Source of the DNA: Baffinella frigidus
Lineage: Eukaryota; Cryptophyceae; Cryptomonadales; Baffinellaceae
Reading direction: 5' to 3'
Length of the DNA stretch: 15,942 bases
NCBI GenBank assembly: GCA_026770585.1
Contig: MU646481.1
Location: 527,893 to 543,834 of the forward strand
The position numbers were made by a program, and so were the translations under genes. Numbering within the stretch: position 1 is the first letter of the stretch; every line of letters starts with the position of its first letter. The notes under the pieces were generated by a model. The model did not search any database. It saw nothing but the letters and a program-made list of their open reading frames with translations, and was not told where the DNA came from. This document shows positions 7,174 to 13,945 of this stretch, one piece after another.

Positions 7174-7739
7174 TTAGGAGGACGCGCTCGGGCGCTCCTC
7201 CGCGGCGGAGGGAGCGAAAGGCTCAATCTCGCGTGCCTCCCCCGGGTCCGAGGCGGCGTAGCCCATACGCGCTGCAGCCGCACTCTGCTGCCTGGAGCTG
7301 AAGCGCCGGTACTGTTCGAGCTGCTGGGCGGCGTCCGCTGCCGGGGCTGTGAAGCTCACGCGCACAACCTCCGGCCATGCCTCCCGGTCGCCGACCAAGG
7401 GGGAAACCGGCGCCGACGCTGCAGCAGCGTCGCGGAGGCCCGTCCCGTTTTCAGGAGACCCGGCGGTCCCCTCTACATCATCTGCCCTCAAGGGCATTCG
7501 CGGCCGCTACGCTCCGCTTTTTTTTCTTTCTCTTCGTTCGTGGGATCGGGAGATAGAATCCCGAACCGACCTTCGCTACCAGATGAGACCCCGCTTAGGA
7601 GGAGAGAGGCCGCGCCGGCCAAGGCCCACACACAAGCGAGAGAAAACTTACCTTCATTAGTCAACCATTGAGGCTCATCACCTGTTCGACCGAGGCTCAC
7701 ATCACGCTCTCGAGTAAATCCAGCGAAGACAGGAAACTC
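7174..7739 (-). CDS. Candidate two-exon gene, copy 2 (7739-7652 and 7481-7174), inside D
   Basis: Exon 7739-7652 follows an acceptor-like AAGCACAG and reads EFPVFAGFTRERDVSLGRTG and on through DEPQWLTNE to donor AATGAAG|GTAAGT. Splicing over 170 nt to GAGGGCAG at 7482 keeps phase 1 and opens a 101-residue exon: DVEGTAGSPENGTGLRDAA, then REAWPEVVRVSFTAPAADA, QQLEQYRRFSSRQQSAAAA, ending ERPSASS and a TAA at 7174-7176. Codon choice is strongly GC-ending and coding-like, and the composition is Ala/Glu/Ser-rich. Exon 1 and the intron start match copy 1 (3.7 kb), whereas exon 2 does not obviously match. No ATG precedes exon 1 within the element. Possibly a captured gene fragment; function unknown. 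Confidence 0.35.
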
Positions 7740-7901
7740 CTGTGCTTAGAGCCTAGATACCCACAAACCCGGTTTATGGTATATAATGGTTTATGGTTTA
7801 TCAACTCTTTCTACTTAGACGGCCTAAGTGAATGTACTTAAGGATGCTTAAGTGAATCTCGGCCGACGTCCTCATAACTTTGCGTCCTTAGATGCCCTTA
7901 G

Positions 7902-8305
7902 TAATAGAGGCCGCAACAGGGGCGGAGTACAGAAGTGGAGAGCAGGGGAGTCTCCACTCTGACATGGGAGGCAGGAGGAGAAGAAGGGCCAGCTTCTTGC
8001 CATGCGAGCATTCAGAGAGGAAGGCTCTGCTCACCCGCAGGCGTAGGGCGCTGTAGTGCGTGCGTCGAGGCAGCAAGGCCGAGGCAGAGACACCGAAGAA
8101 GAGGAGAAGAGAGAACGAGGATCGTGTCAGAGAAAAGATCTCGTGAAGAGCTTTCCTCCGAAACGGCCTCCTTCCTTTTATTCAGTTAACTTTTCCTAAG
8201 TTGATTTCTCCAAAAGTTAACGCTTCCTTTGGAAGTCTCCTTAAGTTGACGTTCTTAAGTATCCTTTCGAGTCTCACAACCTGTGCCTTATTAGCTCGTC
8301 CCTCA
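7902..8305. mobile_element. 404-bp insertion with CTTAG target duplication
   Basis: CTTAG at 7897-7901 and 8306-8310 flanks this insertion. The intact left arm of D (reverse complement of CTCTAAGGGC) shows that the site held one CTTAG. The insert begins TAATAGAGGCCG and ends GTCCCTCA, with no clear terminal inverted repeat. Its first half is purine-rich and its second half has repeated AAGTT(A/G)AC motifs. Open frames inside look non-coding. Confidence 0.7.
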
Positions 8306-8326
8306 CTTAGAGCCTAGATACCCACA

Positions 8327-8436
8327 AACCATAAACCTTGAACCCTAAACCCTAAACCCTAAACCCTACACCTTAAACCCTACACCCCTACATCTGAACC
8401 CTCAACCCTCAACCCTCAACCCTCAAACTCCGAACC

Positions 8437-8482
<46 letters not shown>

Positions 8483-8556
8483 ACCCGCAACCCTCACCCT
8501 CAACCCTCATCCCTCAACCCTCAACCCTCAACCCTGATCCCTGATCCTTAACCCTA
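8327..8556 (-). repeat. Telomere-like array dominated by CCCTCAA
   Basis: A few CCCTAAA units are followed at about 8394-8545 by a long near-homogeneous run of CCCTCAA, the complement of TTGAGGG. Such a uniform block of one variant points to local amplification. Confidence 0.9.
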
Positions 8557-8742
8557 CAGGGGTATCTGGGCTATGAAACCAGAACTTCAGAACACAGATC
8601 GGATTTATGCCCCCCGTTTTCTTAATTTAGCACCGGCGGGTTGACTCAATCTTGCGTTTGGTCAACCCTCAGGTACTAATTTAAGAAAACAGACACCGAC
8701 CGATGTCGGAGCAACCATTTTCTTATCGCCCAGATACCCCTG
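8557..8742. mobile_element. Family B element (copy 1), intact, 186 bp
   Basis: Ends CAGGGGTATCTGGGC and GCCCAGATACCCCTG form a perfect 15-bp inverted repeat, with TA on both sides. Inside, 8616-8690 is a second long imperfect hairpin: GTTTTCTTAA and GGGTTGAC pair with GTCAACCC and TTAAGAAAAC. It is inserted in telomere-like repeats and is non-coding. Confidence 0.9.
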
Positions 8743-8936
8743 TAATTTTTAATCCCTAAACCCTAAACCCTGAACCCTAAACCCTAAACCCTAAACCCTC
8801 AAGCTGAGAGCCTCAAGCCAAAAGCCTAAAGCCCACAGCCTGAAGCCTAAAGCCTGAGGCCTAAACCCTGAACCCGAAACCTCTCTAAACCCTAAACCAT
8901 GAACACCAAACCCTCAATCCCAAACTCTCAACCCTG
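8743..8936 (-). repeat. Degenerate telomere-like array
   Basis: CCCTAAA units, with an interval of AAGCC(T/A)(A/G)A variants around 8810-8865. Same leftward orientation as the other internal arrays. Confidence 0.85.
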
Positions 8937-8983
8937 CAGGGATATCCGGCACGTTATGGGTTCTTGCAGCCCAGATATCCATG
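8937..8983. mobile_element. 47-bp miniature B-like element
   Basis: CAGGGATATCCGGC and GCCCAGATATCCATG are eroded B-type termini only 47 bp apart; the right side is followed by TA. It is probably an internal deletion derivative. It stops only a few bases before A copy 2. Confidence 0.55.
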
Positions 8984-8990
8984 TACCTTA

Positions 8991-9107
8991 CAGGGGTACC
9001 TCGCTCATAAGCAACCGCCCCCCCCCTAGGACCACCATAGGGCCCTAGGCATAGCCCTACTGTAGGGTCCTTGGGGGGGACGGTTTCTTATGAGCGTGGT
9101 ACCCCTG
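8991..9107. mobile_element. Family A element (copy 2), 117 bp
   Basis: Ends CAGGGGTACCTCGCTC and GAGCGTGGTACCCCTG with TA on both sides. Palindromic body with C-run and G-run arms around a GGGCCCTAGGC core. Non-coding. Confidence 0.9.
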
Positions 9108-9155
9108 TAATGTGTTTTACCTTAACTTCGAGTAAGCCCTGTACTCCATCGAGTA

Positions 9156-9260
9156 CAGGGGTACCTCGCTCATAAGAAACCGCACCCGCCTAGGACCCTA
9201 CAGTAGGCTATCCCTAGGGTCCTAGGGGGTGGGCGGTTTCTTATAAGCGAGGTACCCCTG
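9156..9260. mobile_element. Family A element (copy 3), 105 bp
   Basis: CAGGGGTACCTCGCTCATAA to TTATAAGCGAGGTACCCCTG, TA-flanked. The core differs from copy 2, but the arms match closely. Confidence 0.9.
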
Positions 9261-9262
9261 TA

Positions 9263-9440
9263 CTGTCTCCTCGGGAGGCCATAGCACTGGGATACTTTGT
9301 GAACAAGGACCCGTTACTTAAGAATACAGTTTACTTTAGCTGGCTGTAGAAGGCGGAAAGGCTCCGTGGCCAGTCCCACCAACACCTCTTCACCGTACAG
9401 AAAGAACCTAAAGGACCGAAAGGACAGGGAACCTCTACCC
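9263..9440. other. Spacer with an AACCTAAAGGACC motif
   Basis: No gene is called. At 9402 it carries AACCTAAAGGACCGAAAGGA, one of at least five copies of this motif in the window (4868, 5020 and, inverted, about 11309 and 13680). Confidence 0.5.
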
Positions 9441-9613
9441 CACACAGCGGGCTTCGAAGGGATTTTCGTGAAGGGAATGCCCAAGTTTCCGTTACACTAC
9501 CTTATCCGTAGGAACCCGCTTGTGCCCCAACGGGTTGCCTACCGTACGGTCGTTTGTCTTGTCGCTCATCGCGTGTAGGTTATTCACGAAACCCCTTCGA
9601 AGTCCGCTGTGTG
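9441..9613. repeat. 173-bp element with ~31-bp inverted ends
   Basis: CACACAGCGG-CTTCGAAGGG-TTCGTGAA (9441-9472) is mirrored by TTCACGAA-CCCTTCGAAG-CCGCTGTGTG (9583-9613), with two or three mismatches. The 110-bp interior is unrelated to the other families. No second copy is in the window. A 70-codon open frame spans it but has no other support. Confidence 0.8.
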
Positions 9614-9648
9614 GATAAGAACCGGTTCCGACCAGAAAGATGGCGCTT

Positions 9649-9785
9649 TTGAGGTGTACGTTTCTTCAAAATTAAGAAAGAGAGGGCAGGCGCCCCCCCT
9701 GCGTTTCCTAATAATTAAGAAAGAGGGGGTGGGCGTTTTCACTGTTTTTCTAAATCAATCAGAAAGAGAAGGCGGGCGTTTGCTC
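9649..9785 (+). repeat. Tandem E units
   Basis: Three units of about 43-50 bp, each with TTTC(T/C)TAATAATTAAGAAAG-like sequence, then GGG(C/T)GGGCG and a T-run. Confidence 0.8.
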
Positions 9786-9795
9786 ACAAAGCTCC

Positions 9796-9847
9796 GACCG
9801 TGGGCCTTGGCCGGCGCGGCCTCTCTCCTCCTAAGCGGGGTCTCACA
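9796..9847 (+). repeat. H repeat fragment (intron part)
   Basis: GGGCCTTGGCCGGCGCGGCC and CTCCTAAGCGGGGTCTCA match the reverse complement of 7583-7626. Only the putative intron part is present, not exon 1. Confidence 0.8.
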
Positions 9848-9868
9848 ATTTGGCCGATAGATCGCTTA

Positions 9869-9986
9869 CAGGGGTACCTCGCTCATAAGAAACCGCCCCC
9901 CCCCCTACGACCACCATAGGACCCTAGGCATGGTCCTACTGTAGGGTCCTAGGGGGGGGCGGTTTCTTATAAGCGAGGTACCCCTG
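9869..9986. mobile_element. Family A element (copy 4), 118 bp
   Basis: CAGGGGTACCTCGCTCATAA to AGCGAGGTACCCCTG, with TA on both sides. One of the best-preserved palindromes of the family. Confidence 0.9.
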
Positions 9987-9988
9987 TA

Positions 9989-10240
9989 CCACCCCGAGGG
10001 TGAGAGGGGGGGGGGGGCAGCGAGGGCAGTGAGAGTGGTGAGGCTGATGATTAAGAATCGAGGCAGGCGTTTTCCGTGCGTTTCTTAATAAATCAAAAAC
10101 TCAACGCTGGCGTTTGAACTGGAGTTTTTAATAAGTTAAGAGAGTGCAGGCGTTTCCCTGCGTTTCCTAATATTTAAGAAAGGGAAGGCGGGCGTTTGCA
10201 GATTTCCTGTTTCTTCTTAGTCAGTAATCAGCGGAAATAC
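9989..10240 (+). repeat. Composite repeat E, second cluster
   Basis: A G-run and GGCAGCGAGGGCAGTGAGAG precede E units (10050-10215), in the same order as at 5084-5262. It ends GCAGATTTCCTGTTTC, the usual right edge of the composite. Confidence 0.7.
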
Positions 10241-10274
10241 CCTTGTATGGCGGTTTCAGGTGTCTGGCCTCATT

Positions 10275-10293
10275 TATTAGCGAGGTATCCCTG
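10275..10293. repeat. Solo right end of family A
   Basis: TTAGCGAGGTATCCCTG followed by TA lies directly against A copy 5, which begins after the same TA. Confidence 0.65.
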
Positions 10294-10295
10294 TA

Positions 10296-10607
10296 CAGGG
10301 GTACCTCGCTCAGAAGAAACCGCCCACCCCCTAGCTAGGACCACCATAGGGCCCTGGGCATAGGCCTACTGAAGGGTCCTGCAGGGGTACAGTATCTGGG
10401 CTAAGAAACCAGAACTTAAGAACACAGACCGGATGTGGCCCCCCCGTTTTCTGAATCTAGTACCGGAGGGTTGACTAAATCTTGCGTTTAATCAATCCGC
10501 TGGTACTAATTTGAGAAACCGGACACCGACCGATGTCGGAGCACGCGTGTTCTTAGCCCAGATACCCCTTTAGGGGGGGGCATTTTCTTATGAGCGAGGT
10601 ACCTCTG
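10296..10607. mobile_element. Family A element (copy 5), interrupted by a B element
   Basis: The left half, 10296-10381, starts CAGGGGTACCTCGCTC. The right half, 10570-10607, ends GAGCGAGGTACCTCTG with TA. Together they make a normal A element; the gap is filled by B copy 3. The junction GGTCC-T/TA-GGGGG corresponds to GGTCCTAGGGGG in other A copies, so B entered at the TA. Confidence 0.85.
10382..10569. mobile_element. Family B element (copy 3), inside A copy 5
   Basis: CAGGGGTA(CAG)TATCTGGG to CCCAGATACCCCT, closely similar along its whole length to 8557-8742. It has a 3-base insertion in the left end and a changed last base. Confidence 0.85.
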
Positions 10608-10731
10608 TACCACACGAGGCTACCCAGGCGAACAGAATAAAAGGGACGTTTAAAGTTTTGCAGGGAAATGATCACGTTACCGACCGCTCAGCGGTCGGTC
10701 GGTTATAAATCACTTACAGGGGTACCTCAAC
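10608..10731. repeat. 35-bp repeat (inverted at 12088-12122) and hairpin
   Basis: 10608-10642 begins TACCACACGAGGCTACCCAG. It is repeated inverted at 12088-12122 with one mismatch. Further on, ACCGACCGCTCAGCGGTCGGT (about 10680-10700) is a near-perfect hairpin. An A-type left end, CAGGGGTACCTC, at 10717-10728 is cut by the following C element. Confidence 0.8.
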
Positions 10732-10835
10732 TATCCCTTAAGTGACCAGTAGGCTGATACGCCCTACGGTAGGGCCCTAGGACCTGCCTAGGGCGAGTTA
10801 GGGTGAATATTCGCCCGTCCGCCACTTAAGGGATA
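10732..10835 (-). mobile_element. Family C element, 104 bp, inverted copy
   Basis: TATCCCTTAAGTGACC to CACTTAAGGGATA. The interior (GATACGCCC, CCTAGG core, ATTCGCCCGT) is the reverse complement order of 6259-6362. It splits a CAGGGGTACCTCAAC-type terminus from AAGGAACAG, again at TA. Confidence 0.85.
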
Positions 10836-10865
10836 AGGAACAGTCCACATAAGGAACATGGCGTT

Positions 10866-11000
10866 TTTGGTGGTTGAGTTCCTTAATAAATAAGGAACGG
10901 AGGGGGGGCGTTCTCACTGAGTTCCTTAATAATTAAGGAACAGAGGGCGGGCGTTTCAACGGAGTTACTTAATAAACAAGGAACGGAAGGCGGGCGTTTT
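10866..11000 (+). repeat. Three tandem E units (~43 bp)
   Basis: GAGTTCCTTAATAAATAAGG and GAGTTCCTTAATAATTAAGG define the unit, followed by AAC(G/A)GAGGGCGGGCGTTTTC. The palindrome TTCCTTAATAATTAAGGAA is the most conserved part. Confidence 0.85.
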
Positions 11001-11140
11001 CTCACGAACCACGAAAATATTTTGGCCCATAGATTGCTTGCCCCCCCGGAGAATGGAGCTGGCGTTTTTACGGCCTAAAAACAATACCACTATTTCCCGA
11101 GAAAAACTGGTTCCCGAGTCGTGCAACTTTCAAAATTCAG

Positions 11141-11500
11141 TGATTTTCGGGCACCTGCAGGGCGGTTCACGTGTGTGCACCCTACTCGTGTACCTTTGGG
11201 GGGGGGTTGCGGTTCAAACTGGCTTACAATCGTGGGGTTGTCTAGTTCAAAACACCCCAGAGCACGTGTCATTACTAGGAGCCGATCACAGGTTGGCCTA
11301 CTCGGCCCTTTAGGTCCTTTAGGTTTTAAATGCTCCCAACATATGCCAACGACACGCCGTTCCGTAGAAGGGATCTGGCCACTTTAGAGATTTTTGGGCA
11401 CCTGCAGGGCGGTTCACGTGTGTGCACCCTACTCGTATACCTTTTGGGGGGGGGTTGCGGTTCAAACTGGCTTACAATCGTGGGGTCATCTAGTTCAAAA
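11141..11500 (+). repeat. Direct repeat of ~112 bp, 247 bp apart
   Basis: 11141-11253 and 11388-11500 are about 95% identical. Shared landmarks are GGCACCTGCAGGGCGGTTCA, GTGTGCACCCTACTCGT, a G-run and TTCAAACTGGCTTACAATCG. The region between carries an inverted AACCTAAAGGACC motif (about 11309). Frames across both copies are open by duplication, and I do not call a gene. Confidence 0.85.
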
Positions 11501-11925
11501 TAACAATGTGACCTGCCATTGCGCTTCGCTCTTGCCGGGCTCGTTTATTCATGTACATTTAGATGTACATTACACGTACAAAGACCCTCGCTCAGAAGGA
11601 GCCACCCCCCCTCTACAGTGTACACCTGTAGCATCGCCGCAGGGCCCGAGTCATGCATGCAGTGGTGAGGACGAGGAGTGATCTGAGTTTGAGGGGGCGG
11701 CGTTTGAGGGGGCGGCGCAGTGTCGAATGCGAGGGGGGGAGGATAAAGAAAAAAGGAGGATTAAGAAACAAGGCGAGCGTTTTTCGTGAGTTCCCTAATA
11801 ATAAGAAACGGAGGGCGGGCGTTTTTCGTGAGTTCCTTAATAATTAAGGAACGGGGGGCGGGCGTTTCCACGGAGTTCCTTAATAATTAAGGAACGGACG
11901 GCGGGCGTTTTCAGATTTCCGGTTC
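11501..11925 (+). repeat. Spacer and composite repeat E, third cluster
   Basis: After about 150 unassigned bases containing a small ATGTACATTTAGATGTACAT palindrome (near 11550), GAGGACGAGGAG-type sequence leads into four E units (about 11748-11908). It ends CAGATTTCCGGTTCC. Confidence 0.7.
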
Positions 11926-11945
11926 CTATAAGCGAGGTACCCCTG
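11926..11945. repeat. Solo right end of family A
   Basis: ATAAGCGAGGTACCCCTG then TA, joined directly to the end of E cluster three and 15 bp before A copy 6. Confidence 0.65.
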
Positions 11946-11960
11946 TATGGATAGGCCCTA

Positions 11961-12068
11961 CAGGGGTACCTCGCTCATAAGAAAACGCTTCCCCCTAGGG
12001 ACCCCCATAGGGCCCTACTGTAGGTTCCTAGAGGGGGGGGGCGTTTTCTTATGAGCGAGGTACCCCTG
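11961..12068. mobile_element. Family A element (copy 6), 108 bp
   Basis: CAGGGGTACCTCGCTCATAA to ATGAGCGAGGTACCCCTG with TA on both sides. The core reads CCCATAGGGCCCTACTGTAGG. Confidence 0.9.
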
Positions 12069-12087
12069 TACTTGTACAGCCCCCGGG

Positions 12088-12122
12088 TTTTATTCTGTTC
12101 GCCTGGTTAGCCTCGTGTGGTA
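12088..12122. repeat. 35-bp repeat, inverted partner of 10608-10642
   Basis: TTTTATTCTGTTCGCCTGG and what follows is the reverse complement of 10608-10642 with one mismatch. Both copies lie at or near the outer edge of an A element. Confidence 0.85.
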
Positions 12123-12142
12123 TGGGACGGATTCGACCCCTT

Positions 12143-12215
12143 GGTGTTCTCAATTGAGTACCGGAGAGTTGACCAAATCTCGAGCTAGAACTCTGGTAAA
12201 AATGTAAGAACAAAA
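12143..12215. repeat. Degenerate internal part of family B
   Basis: GTGTTCTCAATTGAGTACCG, GAGTTGACCAAATCT, CTCTGGTA and AACAACCGACC follow the B internal order. The termini are not seen. Confidence 0.5.
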
Positions 12216-12269
12216 CAACCGACCATGGAGTAAGGGCGTTCTTGAGACGAGCGAGGCATCTCACCACGA

Positions 12270-12700
12270 GGATCAGGTCGGCGCTCGAGGTTCATGCAAG
12301 CAATGATGTCCCCTGCTAATGGAATGGCTTGCATGTCTCGCAAGCACGGCGGCAATGTACAGGTGCGGCTAAGTGAGACACGGAGGTACTGTGTCAATTT
12401 GGTCATGTGGAGAGGAAGGCAACAAGGCATGCTTGCCGCTTCCTTACGAATCTTTGTACGTGAAGTTGTCAACAGCCAGCGCCGCAGACTCGAGAATGGC
12501 TGGCAGGAGAGTTCATGGCAGAGTGGGGAGGCACTCGGGAATTCTAGGCAGTGCTTACAGAAACCCAACGGGTGCAGCGAGGTGAGGTGCTTGAGAAACG
12601 TTGTGATGCCCTGCAACTGTAACAATCCAACCTTTGCACAATTCACCCACGCAGGAAAGCGCAGATTTGCACCGGGCACGTGGAAATGTGGTTCTCAGTA
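12270..12700. repeat. Segment G copy 2, with overlapping ORFs
   Basis: 12270-12445 is a diverged direct copy of 2664-2806 plus 2997-3070, without the D/A insertion. A 135-codon plus frame (12294-12701, including MSPANGMACMSRKHGG) and a 164-codon minus frame (12679-12185) are both open. On the minus strand GTTGCAG|GGCATC and TTTCT|GTAAGC could bound a small exon (about 12611-12560). A 2-nt length difference against copy 1 argues against either frame being conserved. Possibly an old gene relic. Confidence 0.4.
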
Positions 12701-13440
12701 ACGCATCTCAAGCATGCAGGGGGAGACTGGGAACTGCGCAGGGTTTCTGGTATAAGTAGCTTTCATTGAAATCCGCGGCGTCTCACACTGCACGCGCCCA
12801 GCCGGACTCAACAACACAACATCCCGGCGGTAGGCTTAGAACCACTCGCCGAAGTAGAGCGGGCGCTGCTCGTGGTGGAGGTACTGCGCAGGGGAACAAA
12901 AGTCAGCAGGTGCTCCTCTCAAACGGCAGGCATTCAACAATTCCCCCCATCGACCCCAACAGACAAGCACCAATCCGCAGCGAGTTTCCGAACTTAACAG
13001 GGGAGGCTGGTGCGGAAATCACCTCCATCTTCCACATCCACAGCTCGGTAGTCTGGGCTTTGGCAACGGTCGAGAACATTATCTGCGAGCACGAGGGGCG
13101 GAGAGTCAGAACATCGAAGCTCAGGCAAGGTTGTTCCAGGAGCAGCATCCATCCTGGCCTGTGCACTGCGCTGACACGGATAGCTGCGTCGAGAGCAGCA
13201 GCCTCACGAGGAAGAGAGACTGCCGCCCCGGCCCAACTGGCAGAGAACGTCTGGACGCTGCAGGGAGAAGCTGATCCCTTGAGGTCTGTGCAGCTGCAGC
13301 TGGGCCTCTCCCTCCGCGAATCGCAAAAAAAATCACAGAGATCGCTGCTGCGCTACGCCAGCTCCTCATCTGCGAGCAGAAATTGAAGGGGCGGGGGCAG
13401 GGGGGGCGACAAGGAGCGGGACATTGGTGAGGCTTGGTCA
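12701..13440. other. Unassigned region, no convincing gene
   Basis: A 206-codon plus frame is open across 12766-13386 but contains no methionine other than a non-ATG first codon, has no clear splice sites and changes character halfway. A TATAAGTA at 12751-12758 could be a promoter element. In another frame KKITEIAAALRQLLICEQKL (13326-13385) looks protein-like, preceded by a stop. A decayed exon is possible. Confidence 0.3.
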
Positions 13441-13562
13441 TACCGATTGATTGTGAGAATTCTCTATTCTCGGATCGCCTTTTTCAGCCAACCCGGACAG
13501 TTGACCGATTTTTTCGATGAGTTGACTGAAAAATGATGTGAAACCAGGTTTGACCAGTTTGG

Positions 13563-13618
13563 ACCCGGGTATCGGCCTTGCGATACCCAAGGCCGATACC
13601 CGGGTATCGGCCTTGCGA
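13563..13618. repeat. 17-bp perfect palindromic stem plus direct repeat
   Basis: ACCCGGGTATCGGCCTT (13563-13579) pairs perfectly with 13589-13605. A 20-nt unit starting CCCGGGTATCGG occurs at 13564 and again at 13599. Confidence 0.9.
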
Positions 13619-13671
13619 GCCCCTGCCTGAGGCTGAGACGCTGGCTGCAAGCTTGCTCTTGCGGCCGCGGA

Positions 13672-13700
13672 GGTTCCAAGTCCTTTAGGTCCTTTACCAA
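13672..13700 (-). repeat. AACCTAAAGGACC-type motif, inverted
   Basis: CCAAGTCCTTTAGGTCCTTT is the reverse complement of the motif at 4868, 5020 and 9402. Confidence 0.6.
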
Positions 13701-13782
13701 TCATCGCCCCGCTTGAGAGAGCTCTCGTCCTCATAACCTTGTCGTCTCAGGCTGGTCTCTCACCGCTGCCTCCATCGCCATC

Positions 13783-13809
13783 AGGCCCCTGCCACCTGGG
13801 CAGGGGCCT
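13783..13809. repeat. Perfect 11-bp hairpin
   Basis: AGGCCCCTGCC and GGCAGGGGCCT with a 5-nt loop. No T-run follows. Role unknown. Confidence 0.8.
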
Positions 13810-13945
13810 TCCGCACCTCACCTTGGTACGCACCTGGCATCACGAGCTTCGCGTCGTCTCCCACGACTCAACGTGCAGTGCGACTCCTTCTCACGCGCAT
13901 CACCCTCATTTACGGGGGCACCCATCCGACTCAGCAGAGGTGCAC

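Larger units (their letters stand above)
7012..8326. mobile_element. Large family D element with ~117-bp inverted ends
   Basis: The left arm 7012-7128 starts TGTGGGTATCTAGGCTC. Its imperfect inverted copy is 7801-7901 continuing at 8306-8326, ending AGCCTAGATACCCACA. The right arm is split by a 404-bp insertion flanked by CTTAG on both sides. The arms contain spaced ACTTA(A/G)G motifs. The interior holds exons of the candidate gene, an extra D-type right end (7745-7766) and a short TTTATGG stretch (7770-7800), so it probably has more than one layer. The element sits in CCCTAAA repeats. No transposase is recognised. Confidence 0.7.

Noticed and set aside
7162-7671. 169-codon plus-strand open frame
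   Set aside because: It is the complement of the minus-strand candidate exon and intron, whose splice phases agree; the plus frame has no such support.
9609-9860. 83-codon plus-strand open frame
   Set aside because: It runs through tandem E units and an H fragment and is explained by repeat sequence.
10866-11000. Regular ~43-bp units could look like a CRISPR array
   Set aside because: The units are contiguous repeats without unique spacers, and the sequence is eukaryotic with a telomere.
12120-12140. GGTCGAATCC on the minus strand, resembling a tRNA T-loop
   Set aside because: The upstream sequence gives no D-arm, anticodon arm or acceptor stem, and the stretch belongs to a degenerate B element.
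12766-13386. 206-codon plus-strand open frame
   Set aside because: It has no ATG start and no internal methionine, no clear splice sites, and composition that changes midway; kept only as an unassigned region.
13783-13809. Hairpin resembling a bacterial intrinsic terminator
   Set aside because: No T-run follows, and the genome is eukaryotic; listed only as a hairpin.
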